DNA of 64,000 bases, taken from Bolinopsis microptera. Its lineage: Eukaryota; Ctenophora; Tentaculata; Lobata; Bolinopsidae. Numbering within the stretch: the stretch's first letter is position 1; every line of letters starts with the position of its first letter. A program made the translations under genes and the position numbers. The notes under the pieces were generated by a model that ran no database searches, was not told the origin of the DNA, and saw only the letters and a program-made list of their open reading frames with translations. This document shows positions 42,302-53,570 of this stretch, in pieces. The stretch covers positions 8,863,669-8,927,668 of the forward strand of contig NC_087072.1 of the NCBI RefSeq assembly GCF_026151205.1, read 5' to 3'.

Positions 42302-45300
42302 TTATATCCTCCATAAGCGTGAATCCTCAGCGTTAACCAGGAGTACTTGAGACGGATACCTCTCCAGAGTGATGAAGCACACACAACCCACAAGACAGGT
42401 CACTGCTAGGATCCCTAGTTGGAAGGGTAGCAGTAGGTGACCACAATACAGGAACGCGACTGCGCTTGTTGTGCACTTTACAAAATTATAAACTCCAAAC
42501 GCTGGTGCCGGGTTCTCCTCAAATATGGTACCTGTGAAATGATAGCAATTTAATTTCAAGCATATTAGGGTGCAATTCTAAAGGAATATATTGAAATGTC
42601 TGCCAGGTTACATTCCAATCGGTTCTGCGGACGATATTTTTAATTCTTTTTGGGTGCGTATGGGGTCATATTTCACAAATCTTTCCACGCCAAAATTCTG
42701 CACGATAAACTTACTGAGAGCAGCGTAAATAGAGACACAGAATCCACCGTCTCCTAGACCTAGCATAACCCCCATCGCCATGGTGAGGTAAATGTTGCTA
42801 GGGATTATCGGGTTATCTGCTGCTATTGAAGCCTGGGTGAAATCGGCACGTTCAATATTTATTTTATTTAAATGTATCCTATAAAAAACGTTTTGACTCA
42901 GTAATGAATAATACTCTATTTCTGTTCCAACGGCGCTGGGTAGAGAAAATAACATTTCAGTATTTATTGAAATGGTGAAGGTGAACGTGAAATGAGACTG
43001 ACTGTGGTAGTAGCTGCATCGAATGGGAAGCTGATAAAGGCGAGATAGTACAGACAACAGTTGATAACAGTACTGCACATTATTACTCCGTGTCTCCCTA
43101 TGTTACTCGTCAATCTCCCCCAGATAAACCTGTAATATGGACTCTACTATAGCAAACTCAACTATAGCAAACTCAACTATAGCAAACTCAACTATAGTAA
43201 ACTCAACTATAGTAAACTTAACTATAGCAAACTCAACTATAGTAAACTCAACTATAGAAAACTCAACTATTGTAAATGACGAATCGTCAGGTGAGTGGTC
43301 AGGACGTGTTCAAAGAACAATCAGACAAACAATGTGAACCTGAATTCGAATTATACATCATAAATGTTTTATTGCTAATTCGAACACAATTACACGAGAA
43401 TTTAATCTCATTGCTGCACTGTTTCTTTGTAACATCCATCATCGAAATGATACTTCAAGTACCATCTAGCAATATTTAAAAAACACTCTGTTTTAAACTT
43501 TATTATAACAATAAAATGTTTTGCCACTTAAATTAATCAAATGAAACCCAAGACGGAACCGACAACCTACCCTGCACTGATTTCTCCTATACCGGTACAC
43601 ATTCCACCCAGTGCCATGTAACTCCTATCAGGATATACGTTTCCAATAACAGTGGTAAACACTGAGGTCCAGAAATTCTCGGAAACCCCTGAGAGAAACT
43701 GAGAGAAACTGATATATTTTGAATGATCCAAAGATAGTAGTGCCGTTCTGCTCAGAGTGTGTTTGATTTAAAGAGATAAAGAAAGACATTAAGTTGAAGA
43801 CATACAGAGTTGGCATGATAATAACTTTTGTTGGAGTATCATGACCATGTATGGATATTAAGTATTAACCCCTACTTAAATAAACAAATTCGTTTAAATT
43901 ACCCGCAAAAATGATAGGTGCGTAGAGAAAGCCCATCTGCCATGTTTTGCAGAATTTGGCAGCATTAATGATAGGCTGAAGAACAGACTGTGGCTCTGTC
44001 ACTACTCCATAACTAGACTCCTCTTTGTCTTCCACCTGCTGATGTCAACGTTAAATCACAGATCAATGACTGGACATTTTAAACAATCTAACTTATTTGT
44101 TTAAAATGATACACAAGGCAAGCTAATATGAGGATAAGTAAAAGATGAGTTACCGGAGTTCCAGAGGGAGCTAACAAGAGGAAACAACACATTCCAATAG
44201 CACAGAACACTCCTAGCACCAGATATATCACGTGACGTTGAGCATCACTTATCTTCTCAGAGTTTCCTGGTGATAAAACCTTGTAAGAGCTATAAAATCA
44301 AGAGTTTATGAATAACACATACGAAAATGGAAATTAATTAGATTAGAATTAATTAAGATGCACAAGAAGAGTCAGTAACTTTAATTCTAATTTTCTAAAC
44401 GCTTGAAGAAATCGTTAACTAGCATCCTTTTTCTCCAAACGTGTACAATTTTTACAGGAATCAACGTTATCTAACCTAGGTAAAAGTAGAGGAAGAAGTT
44501 TCCCAACAACATGCTAGTGCAGTACCAAGACCAGAAAATTCCGGTGTTTTTAGCCTTGGTGTCACCTGGTGAGTTCTTTGCTATCACCTGGAAAAGGTGA
44601 TGTTGGTATGATCATACGGGAGGCAAATTGTGGGTCAAATGCTCTTGATCCTTTAAACAGAAGAGAAAAAGCTTAGACTCCCAACAGCCAGCTAAACGTT
44701 GACCCCCCCCCCCCTCCCCAATGTCGACGCCTTAAGGGGGCCGGGGGGGGTCTTCATCAAAATTCTCTCGAAATCGACTTTATAGTTGTTTCTGATAGAG
44801 GGGAGTGATATCTTTCAGCTGCTTTTGGTCCCATGGAAAAATATTGTTCCTAGCCGAAATTATCGCTGGTCAAAGGTCAGCACTTATGTGTAATTGTATT
44901 GCGCGAGCGATTTTCAATCGCGCGTTCTGAAAATCGAGTCTAAAAATCTATCTCCTCCTACATTTTTTGAGCAATCACCCTCAAACTTTCAGGATATGTT
45001 CTTAGGATCAGTAAGAAGAGAACTCTAGAGCCAGAATTTTGAGATAGGCCTTTAAAGATTTTTAATTCGATTTTGAAATTCTTGGACCTTAATTTTTAGA
45101 GGTCCAAGAATTTCAAAATCGGATTAAAAATCTTTAAAGGCCTATCTCAAAATTCTGGCTCTAGAGTTCTCTTCTTACTGATCCAAACAACATATCCTGA
45201 AAGTTTGAGGGTGATTGCTCAAAAAATGTAGAAGTTAGATTTTTAGACTCGATTTTCAGACCGCGCGATTGAAAATCGCTCGTGCAATACAATTACACAT

Positions 45301-46516
45301 AAGCGCTGACCTTTGACCAGCGATAATTTCGGCTAGGAACAATATTTTTCCATGGGACCAAAAGCAGCTGATAGATATCACTCCCCTCTATCAGAAACAA
45401 CTATAAAGTCGATTTCGAGAGAATTTTGATGAAGACCCCCCCCCCGGCCCCCTTAACAGTTGGATTGGAGATTCTGCAATCAAAGACTTTGTATTCTGTG
45501 AGAATGTATGGTTATTACTTATTACCATTTCACAATAGTAAGAGCATCACAAATATGCGGGTAGACACAGATATTTATGAACAAACAGACAAACCTCTCC
45601 ATTGGCAGTCCAGAGAACACCTCCCCCAGCACCCACTAGAACAGTCAAAGTAAACAAAGACCAGAGATAAGGGTTTACTAAGGAGAACAAGATCGCAATG
45701 TATGGAATTGCGGACAGGAAAAGGGAAATTCTACAGCCTGTTGAACGGAAGATGGTTATACCATTTACACATAATTCTCATTTACCTAGGTGCTACATGT
45801 AAATTGTATATTTTACCTTAGAAAATAGAACCAATAATTGGTTATGATAGAGTGTATCAGATATTGCAATTTGTTGATCTTGAAATAAAAAAGGAGATTC
45901 ATATCTTCTAATTTGATTTATTTAACAGGTTTTAACAAACCTAGTTTATTGACGACAGCTGGAGCGAACCAGTTAGCTAGACCCAAGCAACCGTAGGTAA
46001 GGGACAGAGCGTAGAACCCTGCGCAGTATTAGTATTTCTGAACGTTTGTGAAAGATGTTTAACAACTTAGGTATATCAAGAATGTAAAGGAATAGTGTAC
46101 TAGAACCAAATTACAGGCAAGCTAAATTGTTTAAGTTGACTAAATGAGATCGGACCGATTACTTTTCGGCAACTGTGGAGTGACCAGGTTTCTTGGTCAT
46201 TTCCCCATCTTGTTCTTGGTGACGAAGTTACCATTTTTCATTGTAAAAAGGCGAGCCACAGACTTGTAGTATTTCATAATCTTAATTGTGACCACGATAT
46301 ATTTTATACTTTTTCAGATTTATTCAATTTCAATTAATAACGTGTAATCAGGACAAGTTTCTGTTTTATACGGAAGTCACCTGTTTTGCCGTCAATGCCA
46401 TGCCTGTTGAAGTCCTTGAAGACAATGACCTCAATGAAGGAGGCTGTAAAGGTGGCGGAGAAGATGAACATGAAGCCCACCCCCATGATATGGATATTGT
46501 AGAGGTTCTTGTGCAT
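42302..46516 (-). CDS. MFSD11: MFSD11/UNC93-like major facilitator transporter, copy B
   Basis: Ten exons close in frame: 46516-46381, 46018-45941, 45737-45595, 44587-44476, 44266-44154, 44035-43903, 43688-43571, 43129-43003, 42832-42715 and 42531-42302, giving 435 residues. It starts MHKNLYNIHIMGVGFMFIFS. It has WTANGE, SPGDTKAKNTGIFWSW, MLGLGDGGFCVSIY and PAPAFGVYNFVKC. Exon 9 ends CTC-A at GTAAGT, making the usual Gly at that junction a Ser. The TVGxx region around exon 6 (VEDKEESSY) is an acidic loop. Parts of exons 4, 5, 8 and 10 are almost identical to copy C while others differ widely. Intron 3 contains a 717-bp foldback element and intron 7 a 15-bp minisatellite. Confidence 0.9.
43141..43272. 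repeat. 15-bp minisatellite in copy B intron 7
   Basis: Unit CTCAACTATAGCAAA with C/T variation, about nine copies. It starts 12 bp outside exon 8 at its 3' splice site side. An open frame across it (repeats of NSTIA) is a by-product of the 15-bp period. Confidence 0.9.
44736..45452. mobile_element. 717-bp foldback element flanked by TTAA
   Basis: Two arms of about 350 bp are near-perfect inverted copies around a centre at about 45092-45102 (TAATTTTTAGA). The termini are GGGGGCCGGGGGGG and its inverse. TTAA lies at both ends (44732-44735 and 45453-45456), the target used by piggyBac-type elements. No transposase. Transcribed with copy B, it would give a very long RNA hairpin. Confidence 0.85.
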
Positions 46517-47167
46517 CTAGTACAGCCGAGTGTTTAACAATTAGATAAATTATATTTCTTTGATAGACACACCTGTTTACTTTACGAAATAGATCCACAG
46601 ATTTTTTTGTTTATAAAATGACAAGAAAATACAGTATTATTTTAATTATCTAACAAAATAAATTATTTATCATTACACAAAAATTGTAAAATCTACATAT
46701 TAAGAAGTCAGCAGTAAAAACACCTCACCAAACAAAAAAACATATCGGACCTCTTTTTGTTAATGTAGGGCAAACTAATAAAAAGTCTTTTCAGCATGCC
46801 CCAAAACTATTACATGCTTAATTAAACAGTTCTGTCTTAAATCAAAACTTCAATAATTAGTTAACACAATTCCATAAAAACAGTTCAACTGTATCAGACT
46901 TTAATTTGAGCACATAACATACCAATTTACAATACTATATAACCTTAAAACAGAAGTCCAAAAAATATTTTACATAAAAGCTGAAAAATAAAAGCACAAA
47001 ATTAACATAACTACTATTCAACGAATCTCAGATCATGAATAATTTGTAGGACTGCATAACACAAATTCTTTGACCTGTCGAAATCATAACTGGCAAGCAC
47101 AGTTCACAGTGATCCAAGATCAACTTAAAAACGTCCAAACTTCCCGTTTACTTTTCCCTTGGTTCTA
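46517..47167. other. spacer between transporter copies B and C
   Basis: AT-rich, 651 bp, holding the copy B upstream region and copy C 3' end. The AG just before the copy B ATG (CTAG) suggests an untranslated first exon, but none can be located. Confidence 0.4.
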
Positions 47168-50142
47168 CTAATCCTGGTCATCCTCAGCGTTAACCAGGAG
47201 TACTTGAGACGGATACCTCTCCAGAATGATGAAGCACACACAACCCACAAGACAGGTCACTGCTAGGATCCCTAGTTGGAAGGGTAGCAGTAGGTGACCA
47301 CAATACAGGAACGCGGCTGCTCCTATCATGCTTTGTACGAACTTGAAGACTGCAAAAGCGGGCGCTGGTTTCTCCTCAAATATTGTACCTGTAAAGTTTT
47401 CACATTATATATGTGAAGGATCAGTCGATACATCTACAACTACCTGCTATACGACTCAAATAGGCAATGAATGTTATTGAGTCTTCGAACTTAACACACG
47501 GCCCATATTCAGCCAGTTGGAAAAGTATTAAAAATACTAACCTAGAGCAGTGTAGATAGAGACATTGAATCCTCCATCTCCTAGGCCCAACATAACTCCC
47601 ATAGCAAGGGTCAGGTAAATGTTGCTAGGGATTATCGGGTTTTCCTCTGCTACTGAAGCCTGGGAAAACAGTAGATCAAATGTTTGTCATACTTTCTTTA
47701 CTTCGGTATTCCGAAAAGGACCAGCATTTCTCAGGGATTGATGAGTGAATCCTCTACGTGTGAATAAAATTGAAAGTAGAATGAGACTGACTGTGGTAGT
47801 AGCTGCATCGAATGGGAAGCTGATAAAGGCGAGATAGTACAGACAACAGTTGATAACAGTACTGCACATTATGACTCCGTGTCTCCCTATCTTACTCGTC
47901 AATCTCCCCCAGATAAACCTGTAATAGAACAAAAATTAAAAAATTGTGTGATAAGAACTGTAACAAGTATAGAAATGCAAAGCTTTATTCGCGTATGTTT
48001 AAAGTTATTTGAGAAATTTCGCAATGTAGCGAGATGACGATTGGACAGTAAAGCCATTTCATTTTTCCTCATCATAATTGAACCTTTACACTTTGGCAGG
48101 TCAAGTGTCTGAGCTACTATGTACTTATGTACATTGACAAAATTGATAAAATTGTTATAACAAAAGATTGTAATAAATGTCATACCCAGCGCTGATTTCC
48201 CCGATTCCAGTGCAGATTCCACCCAGTGCAAGGTAACTACGATTGGGAAACACATTGCCAATAACTGTGATAAACACCGAACTCCAGAAATTAAGAGACA
48301 CTCCTTGGGAAATTTATTGGTAACTAAAACATAGGTTGAAAATAAAGCCATTCTCAAAATTGCAGCTAAGTAAGAAAGTTTTACTAAGAAGAGAGGGGGC
48401 CCAGGTGTTCCCTAGAAACCTTCTTATACATGTTCATTGTTGAACAATCAGTAATTGTACTATTTGTTAAATCCATAGATTTACCATTTCTCAGAAAACT
48501 AACCTGTGAAAATGATGGGTCCGTACAGGAATCCCATTTGCCATGTTTTGCAGAATTTGACAGCATCAATTATCGGACGAAGGATGGATTGTGACTCTAC
48601 GACCAACTCGTCTTCTGCCTCCTCTTCGACTTCTGACTTTGAGGAAAATACGGTTCATGATTGTTGAACTTCACAGCAAACAAGACATTGTTAAAGAAGT
48701 TAAAATTGTTTATGCAAATATGTAAAACATGTGATCATATCAAAGTTAGTGAAATGAGATGCTAACCTCAGTTCCAGAGGGAGCTAACAAGAGGAAACAA
48801 CACATTCCAATAGCACAGAACACTCCTAGCACCAGGTATATCACGTGACGTTGAGCATCACTTATCTTCTCAGAGTTTCCTGGTGATAACATTTGTATTC
48901 AATTGTGCCCCAAACGTTAAATTTATAAAGCATTCAGTACTTTTCGTTATAATTTTCTAAACGCTTGAAGGAATGTTAACTAGCATCATTTTTTCACCAA
49001 ACGTGTACAATTTTTACAGGAATTAACGTTTTCTAACCTAGGTAAAAGTAGAGAAAGATGTTTCCCAACAACATGCTTGAGTTGAACCAAGACCAGAAAA
49101 TTCCGGTGTTTTTAGCCTTGGTGTCACCTGGTGAGTTCTTTGCTATCACCTGAAAAGAAGATCATCTGTGTGGTCATTTGGTGGGTTGTTGAAAGTGCAT
49201 TATATACCGCTCTATGCATGAAATCTAGCTTTATATATTTTATCCATTCAAATTATAGTATTAATCTCGGACTATAGAAAACTGTCGGAAGAATATTTAT
49301 TGACCTCTAAATACAACTAACCATAATATGTTTATGAAGTTTAACAAACAAAAATCAACGAAACTAACCTCTCCATTAGCAGTCCAGATGACACCCCCTC
49401 CAGCACCCAGTAGGGCAGAAAACGTGTAGACAGACCAAAGGTAGGGGTTTATCATGGAGAATATAAACCCGGTGTATGGTACAGCAGACAGGAACAGAGA
49501 CATCTTACAACCTGAAGTGAGTGGATCTCAAGATGATTCAGGGATACTTAGATACAAAACACAATAATTACATTGCAAACGGTGGGGATAGGAGTATAAA
49601 TGTGTTCTTGAGATATCAGCAAGATAGAATTTGGAGGAATGATAATATTATAACCAAATATGTGTAAAATAAGTAGTTAGAAGTGAAGTTAATGATGACA
49701 AACCGAGTTTGTTGACGATTGCAGGAGAAAACCAGTTAGCTAGACCAAGACAGACGTAGATAATAGCCAAGCTGTAAAACCCTGCATAGTGAGTAATTAA
49801 AAATTATATTAATTGTCAATCATTTTGACTTGAATGATAAGCAATAATAGCTGATTGAGGATGGACTTATGGCGAATTTGTGTTTTCATAAACAGATTAG
49901 AATTGAGGAGATTGTGAATTCTTAACCTCAGGGTCCACCTAACTTCAGATTATAAACTTCAAGTTTCAGTGATAAAAACAAAATCAGACAGGAGTGAGAA
50001 GATTACCTGTTTTGCCTCCGATCCCATTCTTGTCGAAGTCTTTAAAGACAATAGATTCAATGAAGGAGGCAGTTATGAACGCAGAGAATACGAACATAAA
50101 ACCCACCCCAAGGATGTGAATATTGTAGAGATTCTTGTTCAT
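47168..50142 (-). CDS. MFSD11: MFSD11/UNC93-like major facilitator transporter, copy C
   Basis: Ten exons close in frame: 50142-50007, 49781-49704, 49511-49369, 49149-49038, 48879-48767, 48636-48504, 48303-48186, 47918-47792, 47659-47542 and 47388-47168, giving 432 residues. It starts MNKNLYNIHILGVGFMFVFS. Motifs include WTANGE, SPGDTKAKNTGIFWSW, IWGRLTSKIGRHGVIMC (the conserved MFS loop), MLGLGDGGFNVSIYTALG and PAPAFAVFKFVQSM. It ends LLVNAEDDQD. The acidic loop in exon 6 (SEVEEEAEDELVVES) sits between the two six-helix halves. Exon boundaries match copy B exactly, and B and C share near-identical tracts. Confidence 0.92.
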
Positions 50143-50871
50143 CTATAGTTGGGTTTTTTTGTCAAAAAATGAACAGTTAGAATATGTCATTTCTTTGATT
50201 ACATATTACTTATATGTATTAGATGTAATGGTATAAATTATGATAACTTCATAGCATTAGTGATTGTTCAATTCATTTTTGTACTTCAGGATTGCACAAT
50301 TATAAACAATAATACGATATTTTAAGTCTGAAGAAATTTCATTGTCAAGTCTTTAAAAACATACACAATATTATATTAATTATACAGAAATATACTTACA
50401 TAATATATTATAACAATATGACGAAGAAGAAAAAAATTGTTGTACGAGGTCGTTTCATTTCGTTAATCGAACAGTTTGCTCTAAGAATAGAGTCTACTGG
50501 CTGATGTCCCTAACTCGCGACTAAAGATAAGACAAGGTCCACATCCACCTGTACCAGCTCTAATTAAGTGTTAATTATATCCCCGCGGCAGCACTGTTGT
50601 TAATCATCACGGGACTAACAACAATGATTCCTGGACAGTTTATTACCACGGAGACGGATAATGAAAGGGAGAGCGTCATCTAATGATGATAAGATGGCAA
50701 TAAATTGCCAGGCACGGTGTGTTTTAATTATAAGAACCCTCGTACTGAACTAGCAAACAAAAGTACTGAACTATGTATTTAAGGAATTATTTCATAATAG
50801 CACCACCAAATTTCGGCCCGATGGTTTTAGTATTGGTATGTTGTTTTGCTAAGCATAAATCTGTGACACCA
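50143..50871. other. divergent promoter region between copy C and the galectin-like gene
   Basis: About 700 bp between two genes on opposite strands. A TATA-like TTATAAGAA lies near 50729, about 45 bp before the first ATG of the + strand frame. Nothing else recognised. Confidence 0.4.
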
Positions 50872-51441
50872 ATGTTACTATCAGTTGTATTATGTGCGTT
50901 TATTGGTCTGGGAGAATCAGCACGTTTTCTGAAAGTCCCATTGCTGATTGACATGACACAGTCAATATTCCCTGTTCATGTGGGAACAGTCTTCCTGTTC
51001 ACCGGAGTTTATAGGAGTGCACCCTCCAGTAGGGACAAAGAAACTAGTGAAAATCCCTCCAGTAATGAAAAAGCAACGATGAAGCTGTCTGATTTAGCAA
51101 ATAATCGGCTGTTCCATTTCCAACTAAGGTTTAATGAGACAGAAGAAACTTACAAAGGGGAGTTAGATTACATAACACTCTCGAGCAAGTACAATGATGT
51201 TTGGAATAGAACGTATTGTCGTTTCCCGATGGATCTGGAAGATGATCTAGATATGACAATCCTCATACAAGTCACAGAGCATCACTACGAAGTCCTCATT
51301 AACGGAGTGAAGTTGACAGAGTCCATGGTGAATAACCGAGACAACGTGGAGTATTTCAAGACCAAGAAATTAAAAGTATACGGTTCTCCCAACTTCATTT
51401 TCAAGACTGCTGTGCATATGATAAAGATCGGTAAGTTATAA
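50872..51441 (+). CDS. galectin-like lectin domain protein
   Basis: Start chosen at ATG 50872, giving MLLSVVLCAFIGLGESA, a plausible signal peptide; an in-frame ATG at 50773 would add 33 residues. From there to the TAA is 189 residues. The rest fits one galectin fold: VPLLIDMTQSIFPVHVGTVF for strands S1-S2, FHFQLRFNE in place of the HxNxR signature, NDVWNRT with the stacking Trp, and YEVLINGVKL for the F-V-V-N-G strand. Of the sugar-contact residues His, Arg and Trp remain, but Asn is replaced by Gln and the WxxE Glu is not visible, so sugar specificity may be changed. A signal peptide is unusual for galectins. A GTAAGT directly before the stop (51431) could be a splice donor, so a 3' exon cannot be excluded. 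Confidence 0.6.
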   Translation: MLLSVVLCAFIGLGESARFLKVPLLIDMTQSIFPVHVGTVFLFTGVYRSAPSSRDKETSENPSSNEKATMKLSDLANNRLFHFQLRFNETEETYKGELDYITLSSKYNDVWNRTYCRFPMDLEDDLDMTILIQVTEHHYEVLINGVKLTESMVNNRDNVEYFKTKKLKVYGSPNFIFKTAVHMIKIGKL

Positions 51442-52271
51442 GTTTGTTAATAATCACTTGTCAAAATTACTCGATTAGCAGTGATAAGGTATTCTTTTAC
51501 TCTTATATGTGTGTTGATAAATTGGGCAATTTATCAGCACGCATTTAAGTAGTAATTTATTACCAAATGTTTAATTAGGTTTGAATATTATTATTTTAAC
51601 TGTTAAAAGATGAACCATGATCCTTGTGCAGACGTGAGTAGATGATACATTTGGCAAGTACATCTGGTAATGTATAACGCCACTCTTCGGGTTCTTGTTT
51701 ATACTTTTACTTACGATAATATGTGAAATTCAGCCAAAATCGGTGAACATCTTTACTATAACATCGAACTTAACACCAGTTCAATTATGCTAACATCAAA
51801 TTGAAGAATGATTAGCATCGCTTTTAAAATTTAATATCCCGATTCCCGGGGGACCCAAATTGAGACTTTTTTTGCATGGGTGGTGTAAAGTTGTAGTTAG
51901 AAAATAGTGTTATATTGGCTGTAAATACTACCTCCATTTGAAAGGAGCCTTCTTATTATACTCAGCTACTCTAAATTAAATTATAGAACTGCTGTAAACC
52001 AATTTGACACGGCTGACAGCTGTTTCTGTGCGTCTTTTTTTAGTGAAGACACAGTTACTACAGCGGGGAAATTCTATTTTAACTTTACAACCCCTTAGTT
52101 CGAAATATTAGTCATACTATTAGCATATCATAATGCAATGGAAACATATTAAGTATTGTGTTAATGTGGTTTAAGGAATAAAACCCAGTAGACGTCAATG
52201 GACCTAACACCCTTGCATTGTTCTTCAGTGAGAATTGCTTGATTAGTAGTCCATCTGACTGGATCAGGGAA
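51442..52271. other. intergenic stretch, no gene seen
   Basis: AT-rich spacer between the galectin-like and ShKT genes. Nothing recognised. Confidence 0.4.
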
Positions 52272-52278
52272 CATATTA
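52272..52278 (+). promoter_or_regulatory. TATA-like box of the ShKT gene
   Basis: TATTTAA followed by GGGCCGAGC lies 61 bp upstream of the start codon, a reasonable distance for a short 5' UTR. Confidence 0.4.
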
Positions 52279-52338
52279 TTTAAGGGCCGAGCTAGATCAT
52301 GAGGTATCATTACAGACCAACACAAACTTACAGACAAA

Positions 52339-53007
52339 ATGAAGATCTTCTTCGTCCTATTCCTTGTCGGAGCTACTATGGCTGAGGAGTCCACTCCTGG
52401 CTGCAAAGATACTCATCCAGCCTGCCACGTTGAATGGTGCAAAGAAGGGGACTACATTGCTGAGGAGTACTGCCAGAAGACATGTGGTGCGTGTACTGTT
52501 GAAGTACTTCTACGATCCGACGATGAAAAACTTTCACCCCCTGAGCCTGGCTGCAAAGATACTCATCCAGCCTGCCACGTTGAATGGTGCAAAGAAGGGG
52601 ACTACATTGCTGAGGAGTACTGCCAGAAGACATGTGGTGCGTGTACTGTTGAAGTACTTCTACGATCCGACGATGACAAACCTTCACCCCCTGAGCCTGG
52701 CTGCAAAGATACTCATCCAGCCTGCCACGTTGAATGGTGCAAAGAAGGGGACTACATTGCTGAGGAGTACTGCCAGAAGACATGTGGTGCGTGTACTGTT
52801 GAAGTACTTCTACGATCCGACGATGAAAAACTTCACCCCCTGAGCCTGGCTGCAAAGATACTCATCCAGCCTGCCACGTTGAATGGTGCAAAGAAGGGGA
52901 CTACATTGCTGAGGAGTACTGCCAGAAGACATGTGGTGCGTGTACTGTGTAAACTAACATGTCTTAGTTTGCCCTTAACAATTCGTAAAATTGCAATTTA
53001 TCATTAA
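52339..53007 (+). CDS. secreted ShKT-repeat protein, last repeat frameshifted
   Basis: Signal peptide MKIFFVLFLVGATMAE, then three tandem ShKT domains of about 36 residues, each with six Cys (pattern C-x6-C-x4-C-x10-C-x3-C-x2-C), separated by acidic linkers (LLRSDDEK type). The 150-bp DNA units are almost identical, so the array expanded recently. In the fourth unit one base is missing near 52832, so the current frame reads an unrelated basic tail to 53007. The original reading of that unit ends in a TAA just after its sixth Cys. ShKT modules occur in cnidarian potassium-channel toxins but also in many secreted enzymes and structural proteins, so a toxin role is not shown. Confidence 0.75.
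   Translation: MKIFFVLFLVGATMAEESTPGCKDTHPACHVEWCKEGDYIAEEYCQKTCGACTVEVLLRSDDEKLSPPEPGCKDTHPACHVEWCKEGDYIAEEYCQKTCGACTVEVLLRSDDDKPSPPEPGCKDTHPACHVEWCKEGDYIAEEYCQKTCGACTVEVLLRSDDEKLHPLSLAAKILIQPATLNGAKKGTTLLRSTARRHVVRVLCKLTCLSLPLTIRKIAIYH
52399..52955. repeat. 150-bp tandem repeat encoding ShKT domains, four units
   Basis: GGCTGCAAAGATACTCATCC begins at 52399, 52549, 52699 and 52848. The first two periods are 150 bp and the third is 149 bp because of a one-base deletion. Units differ at only a few positions. Confidence 0.95.
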
Positions 53008-53230
53008 TTGCCTTGCATTTTAATATCTGTCGTTTTATTTGACATGTTGAACAACAATAATTATCACGGTCGGGCAAAATCAAAATTTACATTGAACTGT
53101 ATAAAGATCCAAATTTCTATCCATGGAATCGCTACTGAATTTTTTACCCATATGCACAAATCAGTTTTCAGACGGTTGGGATCATGATATGGTCATTTTT
53201 CATGTCTGCGACAACAAAATTGAAGATGAC
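53008..53230. other. 3' flank of the ShKT gene
   Basis: AT-rich, no gene. It leads into the transporter remnant on the other strand. Confidence 0.4.
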
Positions 53231-53570
53231 TAACCTATGTAAAAGTAGAGAAACACATTTCAGGGCAGCATGCTTGTGTTGAACCAAAACCAGCAAATGT
53301 AGGTATTTTAGCTTTGGTGTCACCTTGTCAGGACAGAGCTACTCAGCTATTGAACACAACTCTTACTGAGTTCCTTTCTCGTACTAAACAAGGCTGACAA
53401 AGTATGAAACAAAATTAGACACACACACACTCAGTCACCCACCAACATACAAACCTCTCCGTTAGCAGTCCAGATGACATCCCTTCCAGCACCAAACAGG
53501 GCAGAAAAGTGTAGACGGATCAAACGTATGGTTTGTCATGCTGAATATAAATCAGGTGTATTTAATTTCA
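53231..53570 (-). pseudogene. remnant of a fourth MFSD11-like copy (exons 3 and 4)
   Basis: 53231-53325 resembles exon 4 of copies B and C (TAACCTATGTAAAAGTAGAG and GGTGTCACCTTG). 53455-53570 resembles exon 3 (CTCTCCGTTAGCAGTCCAG). Several indels break both, and no other exon is recognisable. Closest by eye to copy C. Confidence 0.75.

Noticed and set aside
43137-43337. 66-codon repeat protein (NSTIA repeats)
   Set aside because: Translation of a 15-bp intronic minisatellite.
52364-52855. Two 159-codon frames on both strands over the ShKT gene
   Set aside because: The 150-bp period keeps all frames open; these are shadows of the real coding frame.
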